Shown here in pieces: positions 24,233 through 33,415 of a DNA stretch of 64,000 nt. How positions within the stretch are numbered: the stretch's first letter is position 1; every line of letters begins with the position of its first letter. The stretch lies in the NCBI RefSeq assembly GCF_017161445.1, contig NZ_CP071060.1, forward strand, positions 2,604,001-2,668,000. Direction: 5' to 3'. A program made the position numbers and the translations under genes. Origin of the DNA: Niveibacterium microcysteis. GTDB taxonomy: Bacteria > Pseudomonadota > Gammaproteobacteria > Burkholderiales > Rhodocyclaceae. The notes under the pieces are model-generated. The model saw only the letters and a list, made by a program, of their open reading frames with translations, was not told the DNA's origin and ran no database searches.

Positions 24233-25507
24233 CTAGCCGTAGCGGCGCGCGGCATCCACCGCGAGGCCCGCACCAATGCTGCCGAAGAGATCGCCCTCGA
24301 CAGCACGCGCGGTCGGAATTTCCGACGCAATGCGTTGACGCAGCAAGGGCACGCCGCTCGAACCACCGGTAAAGAACACCGTATCGATGCGCGAACGCGC
24401 CACCCCCGCGCGATCGAGCATGCCCGCCACGGTGTCGCCGACGCGATCAACCAGCGGCGCAATCGCGGCATCCAGCGCAGCACGCGTGATCGTTGGGTGC
24501 ACCGGCGTACCGCCTTTGCGGTGCAGCCGCGCAAGATCCAGCACGACCTCCGGCACGTCGGACAACGCGATCTTCGCCTCCTCCACCTGCAAGGACAGCC
24601 AGTGCCCCGCGCGTTCGCCAATCAGATTGAGCAGCAGCTCCAGCTTCTCGCGCTCGGCACCGTCGCGATACATGTCCTGGAACTCGGTCCAGGCGGCGCG
24701 GGTGTAGCAAAAGTTGATCGTATGCCAGGTCGCCAGGTTGAAGAACGGCGTCGCCGGCAGTTCGGTGCCGTTCTTCTTCTTCGAGCGAAAGCCCAGCAAG
24801 GGCATCACCTGCGCCAGGTTGAACGCGCGGTCCAGATCCGTACCGCCAATGTGCACGCCGGCGTTGGCGAGCAGATCCTCGCGGCGGTCGTCCACCTTCG
24901 CGCGCTCCGGTGACAAGCGCACCAACGAAAAGTCCGAGGTGCCGCCGCCGATGTCGGCAATCAGCACCAACTCTTCGCGGTCGAGCGACTGTTCGTAGTG
25001 GAAGGCCGCTGCGATCGGCTCATATTGGAAGCTCACCTCGCGGAAACCGACGGCGTGGGCAATCTGCGCCAGCGTGTCCTGCGCGAGTTGGTCGGCGGCA
25101 CTATCGTCGTCGACAAAATGCACCGGACGGCCGAACACCGCCTGATCAAAGCTGCGGCCAGCCGCGAGCTCGCCACGCCGCTTGAGTTCGGCGATGAATT
25201 GCCTGAGCAGATCGCGAAAGGGCAACAGGCGGCCAAGCACCTCGGTGTTGCCATCCATCAGACTGGAACCGAGCAGCGTCTTCAGCGCGCGCATCAGGCG
25301 CCCCTCGTAGCCGTCCAGGTATTCGGCCAGCGCGGCGCGGCCAAAGCAGACGCTGTCTTCATCCGCATTGAAGAACACCGCTGAGGGCAGCGTCGGCTTG
25401 CCGTCTTCCAAGGTCAGCAAGGCGGGAGCACCCGGGCGCAGCCAGCCGACAGTGGAGTTCGAGGTGCCGAAGTCAATGCCGCAAGCGCGGGCCGCGTGGT
25501 CAAGCAT
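24233..25507 (-). CDS. yegD: YegD-like Hsp70-family protein
   Basis: Hsp70-type actin-fold ATPase without the substrate-binding half (424 aa). Phosphate-1 motif CGIDFGTSNSTVGW opens the protein; LIADIGGGTSDFSLVRL (phosphate 2) and FFTGGSSGVPLLRQRI (adenosine motif) follow. It resembles E. coli YegD, a poorly understood chaperone homologue. Divergent from the EF-G-like gene with a 151-base gap that must contain both promoters. Confidence 0.9.
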   Translation of the reverse strand: MLDHAARACGIDFGTSNSTVGWLRPGAPALLTLEDGKPTLPSAVFFNADEDSVCFGRAALAEYLDGYEGRLMRALKTLLGSSLMDGNTEVLGRLLPFRDLLRQFIAELKRRGELAAGRSFDQAVFGRPVHFVDDDSAADQLAQDTLAQIAHAVGFREVSFQYEPIAAAFHYEQSLDREELVLIADIGGGTSDFSLVRLSPERAKVDDRREDLLANAGVHIGGTDLDRAFNLAQVMPLLGFRSKKKNGTELPATPFFNLATWHTINFCYTRAAWTEFQDMYRDGAEREKLELLLNLIGERAGHWLSLQVEEAKIALSDVPEVVLDLARLHRKGGTPVHPTITRAALDAAIAPLVDRVGDTVAGMLDRAGVARSRIDTVFFTGGSSGVPLLRQRIASEIPTARAVEGDLFGSIGAGLAVDAARRYG

Positions 25508-25658
25508 GGTTGCGTCTATTCTGAAGGGGCGCGGATGCTACGCCAGCGCCGCGGCGAAGTCCAGCAAACCGCCCGCCAACGCGCTGACGCGCGTCAAACC
25601 TGAGCGCACCGCGCCGGGTGTAGCGTCACAGCCAAGAAGACTCACAAAGGAGGCAGCC

Positions 25659-27707
25659 ATGACGACCCCGCAAGATCTGAGGACTCTCGCCCTGCTAGGC
25701 CACGCGGGCGCCGGCAAAACGACACTGATCGAATCAGTCCTCGTTTCCGCCGGCGCGATTCCACAGGCAGGCAGCGTAGACCGCGGCACCACGGTCTGCG
25801 ACTACGATCCACTCGAAAAGGAACATGGTCACTCCGCCAAACTGGCGGTTGCAAACTTCGAACGCGCCGGCACCCTGGTGCACCTGCTGGACACACCCGG
25901 ATTCCCCGACTTCGCTGGCCAGGCGCTTGCCGCACTGGATGCGGCGGACACGGTCGCCACCGTCGTTAACGCGCAGAACGGCATCGAAATCACGGCCCGC
26001 CGGGCAATGCTCTGGGCCCAGACACGCAAGCTCTGCCGCCTCGTCGTTGTGAACAAGATCGACGCCGAGCGGGTGAACCTCCCCGCCCTGGTTGAAGAGC
26101 TTCAGGCCGCCTTCGGGCGCGAATGCCTGCCGATCAACCTGCCGGCCGATGGTGGAAGCCGCGTCGTCGATTGCTTCTTCAACCTGAGCGGAGACGCGAC
26201 CGATTTCAGCTCAATCGAGGACGCACACCGTGCCCTAGTTGAGCAGGTCGTCGAAGTGGACGAAGCGCTGACCGAGCGTTACCTCGAAGGCGAAGAGATC
26301 GCACCGGAAGCGCTGCACGACGCGTTCGAACGCGCGCTGCGTGAGGATCACCTGGTTCCGGTGCTGTTCGTATCCGCCCGCACCGGTGCCGGCATCCCGG
26401 AGCTGATCGATTTCATCGTGCGCCTCGCGCCCAGCCCGCTCGAAGGCAACCCGCCGCTTTTCGAGAAATGGCCGGGCGGCAATGCCGATGCAGCGGAGCC
26501 CCTGATCGCCAGCCACGATCCAAACGACCATGCGCTGGCCCATGTATTCAAAGTCGAAGTCGACCCTTACATGGGCAAGATCGGCGTGGTGCGTGTGCTG
26601 CAAGGCACGCTCACGCCGGATACCCAGCTGTATGCCGGCGAGGCACGCAAGCCTTTCCGTGTCGCTCATTTGTTCCGCATGCAGGGCAAGCAGCTCACCC
26701 CGATTGATCGCGCGGGCCCCGGCGAGATCTGCGCGATCACGAAGATCGACGACATGGCCTTCGATGCCGTCCTCCACGATGCCCCGGAAGACGCAGTGAT
26801 CCACTTCCACCCGCTGCCGATTCCGCATGCGGTGTATGGCTTGGCCGTACGCGTCAAACGCCGGGGAGACGAACAGAAGCTCGCCGAGATTCTCCACCGT
26901 CTGGCCGCGGAGGATCCGGGCCTGCACGTCGAGCACGACGTCACCACCCACGAGGCCGTGATTCGCGGCCAAGGCGAGCTGCACCTGAGCCGTATCCTCG
27001 AAAAGATGCGCGCACAGTACAAGCTCGAAGTGGACAGTCACCCGCCAACGATTCCTTACCGCGAGACCATCACGCTCGCTGCGGAAGGCCACCATCGCCA
27101 CAAGAAGCAAAGCGGCGGTGCCGGTCAGTTCGGTGAGGTCTACCTGAAGATCGCCCCGCTCGCCCGCGGCGAAGGGTTCCGCTTTGTCGACGCCGTCAAG
27201 GGCGGCACGATCCCGGGTGTGTTCATTCCCGCAGTGGAAAAAGGCGTGCGCGACGTGCTCGGTGGCGGTGCGATTGCCGGCTTCCCGGTGCAGGATCTGG
27301 AGGTCACCGTGTATGACGGCAAGACCCACCCGGTCGACGGCAAGGAAGTCGCTTTCATCACGGCCGGTCGCAAGGCCTTCCTCGACGCAATCAGCAAGGC
27401 GCGCGGCATGGTGCTGGAGCCGATTGTGAACCTGGAGGTCACGGTGCCTGAGATGGCCATCGGTGACGTGAACGGCGAACTCGCACTTCGGCGCGGTCAG
27501 GTCACGCAGACCGGCACGGCACGCGGCGGCATGGTGACCATCAATGCACGAGCACCGCTCGCCGAGCTGAACGACTTTCAGGGGCGCCTCAAGTCAATCA
27601 CTGGCGGACAAGGCAGTTACACGCTGGAGATGGCCGACTATGAACCGGCCCCGCCAAACGTACAGCAGGCATTGACTGCTGCGTTCAAACCGGTCGACGA
27701 GGAGTAA
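25659..27707 (+). CDS. Elongation factor G-like GTPase (EF-G2/FusA2 type)
   Basis: 682 aa with all EF-G domains: G domain (GHAGAGKTTL at about 14-23, DTPGFPDF, NKID), domain II, domain III, domain IV (YRETIT... GAGQFGEVYLKI) and domain V. The G1 loop reads GHAGAGKTT rather than the AHIDAGKTT of translational EF-G, and sequence length and divergence fit the EF-G-like paralogue family of unclear role (MTB FusA2-like). The ATG at 25659 has AAAGGAGG upstream. It is not the main fusA, which normally lies in the str operon. Confidence 0.9.
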   Translation: MTTPQDLRTLALLGHAGAGKTTLIESVLVSAGAIPQAGSVDRGTTVCDYDPLEKEHGHSAKLAVANFERAGTLVHLLDTPGFPDFAGQALAALDAADTVATVVNAQNGIEITARRAMLWAQTRKLCRLVVVNKIDAERVNLPALVEELQAAFGRECLPINLPADGGSRVVDCFFNLSGDATDFSSIEDAHRALVEQVVEVDEALTERYLEGEEIAPEALHDAFERALREDHLVPVLFVSARTGAGIPELIDFIVRLAPSPLEGNPPLFEKWPGGNADAAEPLIASHDPNDHALAHVFKVEVDPYMGKIGVVRVLQGTLTPDTQLYAGEARKPFRVAHLFRMQGKQLTPIDRAGPGEICAITKIDDMAFDAVLHDAPEDAVIHFHPLPIPHAVYGLAVRVKRRGDEQKLAEILHRLAAEDPGLHVEHDVTTHEAVIRGQGELHLSRILEKMRAQYKLEVDSHPPTIPYRETITLAAEGHHRHKKQSGGAGQFGEVYLKIAPLARGEGFRFVDAVKGGTIPGVFIPAVEKGVRDVLGGGAIAGFPVQDLEVTVYDGKTHPVDGKEVAFITAGRKAFLDAISKARGMVLEPIVNLEVTVPEMAIGDVNGELALRRGQVTQTGTARGGMVTINARAPLAELNDFQGRLKSITGGQGSYTLEMADYEPAPPNVQQALTAAFKPVDEE

Positions 27708-27718
27708 GCGACCGCGCC

Positions 27719-27746
27719 GCCGCGACGCCACCACGCGCGTCGCGGC
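27719..27746 (+). other. GC-rich hairpin after the EF-G-like gene
   Basis: Ten-base perfect stem (GCCGCGACGC / GCGTCGCGGC) with an eight-base loop, 11 bases after the stop codon. It has no T-run, so it may stabilise the 3' end or be a weak terminator rather than a classical one. Confidence 0.5.
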
Positions 27747-27778
27747 GCCAGCCCGCCCGGCTCGGGCAAAATGGGAAC

Positions 27779-28720
27779 ATGTCGTCATGTTCCCGCCCTA
27801 TCGCGCTGGTGACCGGCGCCAACGGCTTTGTTGGCACGGCACTGATTCCACAGCTCAAAGCACGCGGCTACCGTGTGCGCGCTGCGCTTCGCCAACCTCG
27901 GCCAGGCCCCTGGGACGAATCCGTTGTCGTCGGCGACCTGAATTTGCCGGTCGACTGGCGTGTCGCAGTGTCGGGTGTCGATGCTATCTGGCATCTGGCC
28001 GCGCGGGTGCACGTGATGCAGGAAAGCGAACGCGACCCACTGGCCGCATTCCGGCGCGTCAATGTGGCGCGAACGGCGGAACTCTGTGCCGCAGCCGCGG
28101 CTGCCGGTGTGCGGCGCCTGGTCTACCTCAGCTCAGTAAAGGTCAATGGCGAATCCAGCGCACCGGAACATCCTTTCCGCCCCGAGGACCCGCCCGCTCC
28201 CACCGACCCCTACGCCGTTTCCAAACTGGAAGCCGAGGCGGCGGTGCTGACCTCGTGCGTGGACGCCGTCGTGCTGCGCCCCCCGCTCGTCTACGGCCCT
28301 GGCGTCGGCGCAAACTTCGCGCGCTTGTTGCACTTAGTCCGGAAGGGATACTGGCTGCCGCTCGGCGCCATCCAGAACCGCCGCGATCTGGTCTTCGTCG
28401 GTAATCTCGCCGACGCGCTGTGCCTGCTTGGAGAGCATCCGGACGCCGTCGGCAAGGTGTTTCTCATCAGTGACGGCGAGCCCCTGAGTACGCCAGCGCT
28501 GATCCGCGCAGTGGGCAACGCGCTCGGAAGGTCCGCACACCTGATTCCAGTACCACCCAAAGTGCTCAGAGGAGTGCTGACGCTTTGCGGCAAAGAAGCG
28601 GAAGCCGATCGTCTGCTTGGTTCGCTCGAAGTCGACATCAGCGCCCTGACCCACGGCCTTGGCTGGCGCCCTCGCTACACCGTGAAAGAGGCGCTCGCCG
28701 CAACAGTTGCCGCGCACTGA
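27779..28720 (+). CDS. NAD-dependent epimerase/dehydratase (UDP-sugar SDR)
   Basis: Extended short-chain dehydrogenase of 313 aa: nucleotide motif TGANGFVGTALIPQL, WHLAARVHVM, catalytic SSVKVNGE and YAVSK (YxxxK), and RPPLVYGPGVGANF. It is closest in pattern to WbpV/WbjF-type UDP-4-keto-hexose reductases or GalE-like epimerases of surface-polysaccharide synthesis. No other glycan gene lies next to it here, so the exact substrate is open. Confidence 0.85.
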   Translation: MSSCSRPIALVTGANGFVGTALIPQLKARGYRVRAALRQPRPGPWDESVVVGDLNLPVDWRVAVSGVDAIWHLAARVHVMQESERDPLAAFRRVNVARTAELCAAAAAAGVRRLVYLSSVKVNGESSAPEHPFRPEDPPAPTDPYAVSKLEAEAAVLTSCVDAVVLRPPLVYGPGVGANFARLLHLVRKGYWLPLGAIQNRRDLVFVGNLADALCLLGEHPDAVGKVFLISDGEPLSTPALIRAVGNALGRSAHLIPVPPKVLRGVLTLCGKEAEADRLLGSLEVDISALTHGLGWRPRYTVKEALAATVAAH

Positions 28721-28723
28721 CCC

Positions 28724-29368
28724 TCAGCGCCCGTCGTCACCCAGCTCAAACGCGAGCTCAAGTTCGAAACGAGCATCCCGCAGCCCCGCCGGAAGGTCAA
28801 TCCGCGCCGCCGCTTTCATCAGCGCCTCTCGCAGCCGCGCCTCCAATTCGCGGCTGCTTTGCTGCCCGCTGAAACTCACGGCAAGCAAGCGACCGCCGTC
28901 GCCGAACACCAGGTGCGCCTCGGTGCTGGCGCCCGCGGCATCTGCTGGCAAGGAGACCCCGGCCAATCCGCTCGCGAGTGCCACCTTCAGGCCGCGCAAA
29001 GCCCCGGCATCAAGCCCCGGAAGTTCGGGCGCCAGCGGCGCCGAGTCGGGCGCTCGCTTGGGCATATCTACCGCGCGAGCGGTGCGAGCCGGCCCATTCG
29101 TCGGCTGCAGCGACCGGTTTGCTTGGCGTGGTGCAGGCACGGCCGGCACCTCCGCCGCCGCGCTCAAAAGCCGTGGGGCCGCGACATCGCCCGATGCGCC
29201 AGCGCCACGGCCAAGCGCTTGAGCGGAAAGCCGAACCCGCAAACTGCGAGCGCCGGCGTCGATCGTTGGAAACAGGAACAACGCCGCACCATGTACCGCA
29301 ATCGACAACAAAAGCGCCCAATACAACGGACGCCCCTGGCCTGTCACGCGACACATTGAAGTAGTCAT
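28724..29368 (-). CDS. TonB-like energy-transducer protein
   Basis: 214 aa with one N-terminal membrane anchor (PLYWALLLSIAVHGAALFLF, the TonB-type SxxxH pattern), a proline/alanine-rich linker and a short C-terminal domain that resembles a TonB C-terminus (AHLVFGDGGRLLAVSFSGQQ). No exbB/exbD or receptor gene lies nearby. Start choice among ATG 29368, ATG 29356 and GTG 29377 is uncertain because none has a clear ribosome site. It is convergent with the epimerase gene (3-base gap). Confidence 0.6.
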   Translation of the reverse strand: MTTSMCRVTGQGRPLYWALLLSIAVHGAALFLFPTIDAGARSLRVRLSAQALGRGAGASGDVAAPRLLSAAAEVPAVPAPRQANRSLQPTNGPARTARAVDMPKRAPDSAPLAPELPGLDAGALRGLKVALASGLAGVSLPADAAGASTEAHLVFGDGGRLLAVSFSGQQSSRELEARLREALMKAAARIDLPAGLRDARFELELAFELGDDGR

Positions 29369-29422
29369 TGAAATCACACATGCAAGGCGTATGCTCTATA
29401 CGATTGTAGAGAGAGAGTCGCC

Positions 29423-30031
29423 GTGATCCTCGTTGAACGCGGCACGGTCGCGGGCAATTCGCGACGGCCGCTGATCCTCACGCTTGATGTGCATGGCCAG
29501 CCCTTCCGCTGGGTCAGCTGGCAGCATGCGGTGATCTACTATGCGAGGGATCAGGTCGCCTGGTCCGCTGGCGACAACGAGTTCATGATCCAGGGCGGTA
29601 TGCGCCGTGATACCGGGCTGCGTTCCGTCATCACGGCAAACAGCATCATCGCCATACGCGGCAAGGCGCTCAGCCAGCGCGCGCTGCACCAGGTTCCACC
29701 GCTTTCGAATCGCGAACTCTTTCACCGTGACCGTCAGGTCTGCGGCTATTGCGGCACGCATCTGCCGGCCGGCAAGCTCACGCGCGACCACGTCCTTCCC
29801 GTATCGCAAGGCGGTCGAGACATTTGGATGAACGTTGTTACCGCCTGCCGCCCATGCAATCAGCGCAAAGGCGGTCGCACGCCTGAACAGGCGCGCATGG
29901 AGCTGATCTATGCCCCGTACGTGCCGAACAAGGCCGAGTACCTGATCCTCTGCAACCGCAACATCCTAGCGGATCAGATGGACTTCCTTGCCCGGCACGT
30001 GCCGCGGCAGAGTCGCGTTCTGGTCGGCTAA
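29423..30031 (+). CDS. HNH endonuclease-domain protein
   Basis: 202 aa. A zinc-ribbon type HNH motif is present in the C-terminal half: CGYCGTHLPAGKLTRDHVLPVSQGG and NVVTACRPCNQRKGG (two CxxC pairs plus DH and N). This size and layout is a widespread chromosomal HNH family with no proven target. The start is GTG 29423 behind a purine-rich GAGAGAGAG. Nothing else suggests a mobile element. The stop overlaps the convergent lipase-chaperone gene by four bases. Confidence 0.85.
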   Translation: MILVERGTVAGNSRRPLILTLDVHGQPFRWVSWQHAVIYYARDQVAWSAGDNEFMIQGGMRRDTGLRSVITANSIIAIRGKALSQRALHQVPPLSNRELFHRDRQVCGYCGTHLPAGKLTRDHVLPVSQGGRDIWMNVVTACRPCNQRKGGRTPEQARMELIYAPYVPNKAEYLILCNRNILADQMDFLARHVPRQSRVLVG

Positions 30032-30879
30032 CCGCCCAGCGTTGGGCGCAAGAGCCCCTCGGCGCGCAATCGCTCCGTTTCTGCGAAGCGTTGCTCGATC
30101 AACTCATGGAATTTGCCCGCCCGGGTTTCTGCGTTAAGGCTGGGGTCATTGCGTAGCTGATTAACGGCTTGCTGCGCATCTTCAATGCGCTGACGCCAGC
30201 TCGCCCACGATGCATCGACGGCGGCAGAGCGCGCCGCTGCATCCGGCAGAGGCTGTGGCACCACTTCCCGGCTACCCTGCCCCGCAAGCTGCGCCGCCAG
30301 CAAGCGCTCGTCGTCACCGAAGAAAGCCTCAGCCCAGCTTGGGCCAATGCCGCGGCGTCGTGCCGCCGCCGCGGCGCGAGCGCTCTGTTCAAGCGCCGCA
30401 CGGTCAGCCGGAACAACGCCCGCCACGGCGACCATGGCGTCCTGATACGCACGCCACACTTGCGATGCATCCTGCCCCGCCTTTGGGCCGCAAGCTTCGG
30501 CCGCCTCGGCCGACAGCACCAGGGCGAGCTCGTCGGCAGACATCGGGCCGAGCTGATTGCCGTACCAATCCATGCGCTCGCGAATCCGCCGATCGGGCAG
30601 CAAACCACCGTCTGCCGCGCAGACCCATCTTCCGTCCGGCTCAACGCCAGCGAGCACACCCCCACGAGCGGCCACCCGCAACTCACTCAGTGTGCGTTGG
30701 GCAAGCTGGCTCGACAGGAAAGGAAGACCCGCGGAACCCCTCGCGCCACTCACGTCTGCCGGCTTCTGGTGCGCACTTTCGGTTCGCGCGGGCACCAGGC
30801 TACTTGGCGCACGAGCGAGGCAGAGCAGCAAAACTACCGCCGCAAAAGCGGCGGTAGTAGCGATGACAACGCCTTTCAC
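30028..30879 (-). CDS. lifO: Lipase-specific foldase (lipase chaperone, Lif)
   Basis: 283-aa membrane-anchored periplasmic foldase. An N-terminal helix (IATTAAFAAVVLLLCLA) is followed by an Ala-rich spacer and an all-helical Lif domain: FLSSQLAQRTLSEL... RERMDWYGNQLG and the C-terminal AGKFHELIEQRFAETERLRAEGL are typical. Its GTG start overlaps the lipase stop (GTGA), the normal lipase-Lif order. It folds the lipase before type II secretion. Confidence 0.85.
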   Translation of the reverse strand: MKGVVIATTAAFAAVVLLLCLARAPSSLVPARTESAHQKPADVSGARGSAGLPFLSSQLAQRTLSELRVAARGGVLAGVEPDGRWVCAADGGLLPDRRIRERMDWYGNQLGPMSADELALVLSAEAAEACGPKAGQDASQVWRAYQDAMVAVAGVVPADRAALEQSARAAAAARRRGIGPSWAEAFFGDDERLLAAQLAGQGSREVVPQPLPDAAARSAAVDASWASWRQRIEDAQQAVNQLRNDPSLNAETRAGKFHELIEQRFAETERLRAEGLLRPTLGG

Positions 30880-31799
30880 AGTCCCAGGTTCCGCAGGCGG
30901 TTCGCCTGAGCGCGGTAGAACGACACCGGATTGGTGCTGAAGAGCCCGCGCAGGCCGAAGACATGGTTCATTTCGTCGATATGGTTCCACCCGTAGTCGT
31001 CACGCAGCACACGCCCCCAATGCGAGGAACAGCGCGACACAAGGCCGTCGTTGGCCTCGAAACCGAACACGAGTGACGACGCCACCAGCATCGGATCGAG
31101 GACGTCCAGCACGTTGGTCGCCACCGAGGTGCCGCCCACCGAGTAGTACCGCACACCGTTTGCGGCCAGCTCCGCCCCGTTTCCGCAATACGAAGTCGGC
31201 GCACCCGCCGGGAAACGTCTATTGAAGTCGCGGGCGCCAGCCGTATTGAGCGACGCAAGCGACCCGAGCGCGTCCTGAGGCGATCCGTTGCCGGACAACA
31301 AGCCGATCAGTTGCCCGAAACCGTTGACGAGGGCCGCAACCAGATCGGTCGTGCCGGTCACACTGGTGCCCGCCTTGATGAGGTCCGCCACCTTGCTACC
31401 GTCGTGCGGCGCACCAACCGTGGTGACCGACGCCACGATGCCGGGTGCCACGCCGGCGACGTAGCGGGAAGTCGCCCCGCCATGACTGTGGCCAATCAGG
31501 TTGAAGCGTTCGTAGCCGTACTTCGCCCTCAGCGTTTCAAGGTATTGAAGCAACTGCTCACCACGCGCCTCGTTACTGTTCAGGGCCGATATCGATGCCA
31601 CAAAAACCGTGGCGCCGCCGGCGCGAAGGTTCTCTGGAATGCCGTACCAGTAATTGATCGCACCGATAGAGTCGAAACCCATCATTCCATGCACGAGCAC
31701 GATCGGGTACCGCGTCTGCGTATAGGTGTCGGCCGAAACCACTGGCGACAAAAGCAGGGCAATGAAACAGACAAAGATGCGCAAGCGTTTGTGATTCAC
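30876..31799 (-). CDS. lipA: Secreted triacylglycerol lipase (Lif-dependent, family I)
   Basis: 307 aa. A signal peptide (KRLRIFVCFIALLLSPVVSA) precedes the lipase core: YPIVLVHGMMGFDSI (oxyanion), the nucleophile GHSHGG, DDGLVS-type calcium/acid region (EANDGLVSRCSSHWGRVL) and DEMNHVFGL with the catalytic His. GTG 31799 behind AAGGAGGAGAAG is the start; the frame is open 20 codons further. Translationally coupled to its foldase. Divergent from marR, whose product could regulate it. Confidence 0.92.
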   Translation of the reverse strand: MNHKRLRIFVCFIALLLSPVVSADTYTQTRYPIVLVHGMMGFDSIGAINYWYGIPENLRAGGATVFVASISALNSNEARGEQLLQYLETLRAKYGYERFNLIGHSHGGATSRYVAGVAPGIVASVTTVGAPHDGSKVADLIKAGTSVTGTTDLVAALVNGFGQLIGLLSGNGSPQDALGSLASLNTAGARDFNRRFPAGAPTSYCGNGAELAANGVRYYSVGGTSVATNVLDVLDPMLVASSLVFGFEANDGLVSRCSSHWGRVLRDDYGWNHIDEMNHVFGLRGLFSTNPVSFYRAQANRLRNLGL

Positions 31800-32124
31800 C
31801 TTCTCCTCCTTCAGGTGTTTGTTGTGTTTTCCGTACGCACCCGTAGTGCAAACAGGCACCAGAAAGCTTGAATTGCGGGCCCGCTAGCAGCAATCGTTCG
31901 AGTTGCACTCGGGCAAGCCACGTCGAACGCAGAGCGATGCATCCACTCCGGATACGCCGGATTTATTGGTATAGCGGCATGCAGGGCATTGTCACGTTGC
32001 AATGCGGTAGCGGCATCGCAGCGTACGGTTACGTATCGCTTCGGGGCACCGGAGCTCGGCACCATTAGTTGCAAGTTGCAACGTAAAAAAATACCGTTAG
32101 CGGATTGCGCCTGGAGCACCGCAG
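31800..32124. other. Divergent control region between lipase and marR
   Basis: About 325 bases with no supported gene. It contains the operator-like dyad at 32068-32082, and a further half-site GTTGCAA at 31996-32002. A possible marR promoter (TTGCAA at 32069-32074, 17-base spacer, TACCGT at 32092) overlaps the dyad. I see nothing else definite. Confidence 0.5.
32068..32082. promoter_or_regulatory. Candidate MarR operator
   Basis: GTTGCAAGTTGCAAC is a perfect 7+1+7 inverted repeat, 43 bases upstream of marR, overlapping a plausible -35 element. MarR proteins commonly bind such dyads and repress their own gene. A half-copy 66 bases upstream (31996-32002) faces the lipase. Confidence 0.55.
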
Positions 32125-32565
32125 ATGCCGTCGCTGACCCTACGCACCTTGGCTGAACGCGTTCTCGCCGCAGAACAGCGCCTCTTTCGCCGCATGTCGG
32201 ACTGCAGCGATGCCCAGATGCGCCTGCTGCTGCGCATTGCCGGCGCCAACACGATTGCGATGCGCGAACTGGTGCAGCAGACCGGTTGGGAGAAGAGCGC
32301 CGTCACCCGCGCGACCGACGTACTTCATGCACGGGGCTTGGTCACCAAGGAGCCCGACGCAGCAGACGCTCGCGCGCTGCTGCTTGCCGCCACGCCAAGT
32401 GGACATCAGCTCGCGAGGCAAGTCACCGAGTTGCTCGACACCGAGGCGCGAGCGCTGATTGGCGGTCTCGCGCCAGCGGACCGGGCGGCGGCGGACCGCA
32501 TCTTGAGTCGGCTCTGCCACCTGCTCGACGCCGATGCGCGGGTGGCCGGGCCGGAACTTGAGTAA
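32125..32565 (+). CDS. MarR-family transcriptional regulator
   Basis: 146-aa winged-helix regulator: MRELVQQTGWEKSAVTRATDVLHARGLV is the recognition region and KEPDAADARALLLAATPSGHQLA the wing, both characteristic. A dimer is expected, and the likely operator is the dyad at 32068-32082. Neighbours are the divergent lipase gene and the downstream binding-protein gene. The effector is unknown. Confidence 0.9.
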   Translation: MPSLTLRTLAERVLAAEQRLFRRMSDCSDAQMRLLLRIAGANTIAMRELVQQTGWEKSAVTRATDVLHARGLVTKEPDAADARALLLAATPSGHQLARQVTELLDTEARALIGGLAPADRAAADRILSRLCHLLDADARVAGPELE

Positions 32566-32625
32566 CATACGCGCCGGTTGCACCGGCCGGGGGGGCGGTG
32601 CCGAGATCCCACCGTGGACCGATTC

Positions 32626-33372
32626 ATGCGTTTTCTGCTTGCCGCGTTGCTGGTCGTATTCGCATTCGCTTCATCTCAAGCTCGCGCGGAGGACCGCGTG
32701 GTCCGTCTGGCGTCACTCGAATGGCCGCCGTACACCGGTGCCAACATTTCCGAGGGCGGCACCGTTACCGATACCGTGCGGCGAGCGCTTGCCGCATCGG
32801 GCTACAAGTTGGTCGTCGAATATCACCCCTGGCCCAAGGCGGTCGCGCTTGGCGAAACGGGCAAGGGGTTTGCTGGCTACTTCCCGAGCTACTACTCGTC
32901 TGACCGGGATCGCCGCACGGAACTGTCCGACCCTGTCGGCGAAAGCCCGCTCGGCTTCGCCCAGCGCGCCGATTCGCCAAGCATCTGGGCAACGCTGGAC
33001 GACCTGAAATCACTGCGGATCGGCGTGGTCGAGGGTTACATCAACACCACCGCCCTGGACCGACGGATCGCGAGCGGCGAACAGAATTCGGACAGCACCC
33101 TCGACGACGTCAGCAACCTGATGAAGCTCGCTGCGGGCCGCATCGACCTTGCCGTGATCGACTCGAAAGTCTTCGCCAATCTGATGGGCAACGACCACCG
33201 GCTCGTTGGTATGCGCGGGCAGCTCGTGATGAACTCCCGCCTGCTCGAGCTCAAGAGCCTTCACGTTGCCTTCCGCCGCACCCCCGAGGGAAAGAAGCTC
33301 TCTCGCGCGCTCAGCGAAGGGCTGCGAAAGATTGGCTACCAGGCGCCAGTCTTCAATCAGGGCAGCGATTGA
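32626..33372 (+). CDS. Periplasmic substrate-binding protein (SBP family 3-like)
   Basis: 248 aa. A signal peptide (MRFLLAALLVVFAFASSQARA) precedes a bilobed amino-acid-type binding fold: RLASLEWPPYTGANISEGGTV near the start and LKSLRIGVVEGYI in the second lobe. No permease or ATPase genes are adjacent, so this may be a stand-alone sensor or feeder. The ATG at 32626 is chosen for the signal peptide. The histone-deacetylase-like gene starts 43 bases later. Confidence 0.8.
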   Translation: MRFLLAALLVVFAFASSQARAEDRVVRLASLEWPPYTGANISEGGTVTDTVRRALAASGYKLVVEYHPWPKAVALGETGKGFAGYFPSYYSSDRDRRTELSDPVGESPLGFAQRADSPSIWATLDDLKSLRIGVVEGYINTTALDRRIASGEQNSDSTLDDVSNLMKLAAGRIDLAVIDSKVFANLMGNDHRLVGMRGQLVMNSRLLELKSLHVAFRRTPEGKKLSRALSEGLRKIGYQAPVFNQGSD

Positions 33373-33415
33373 TCGCTCGGCCGCAAGGCGACGACGCCAC
33401 GCCGCAAGCTCAACG

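Noticed and set aside
29423..30031. HNH gene as a mark of a mobile element or phage
   Set aside because: No integrase, repeats, attachment site or phage genes nearby; the family is a common chromosomal one.
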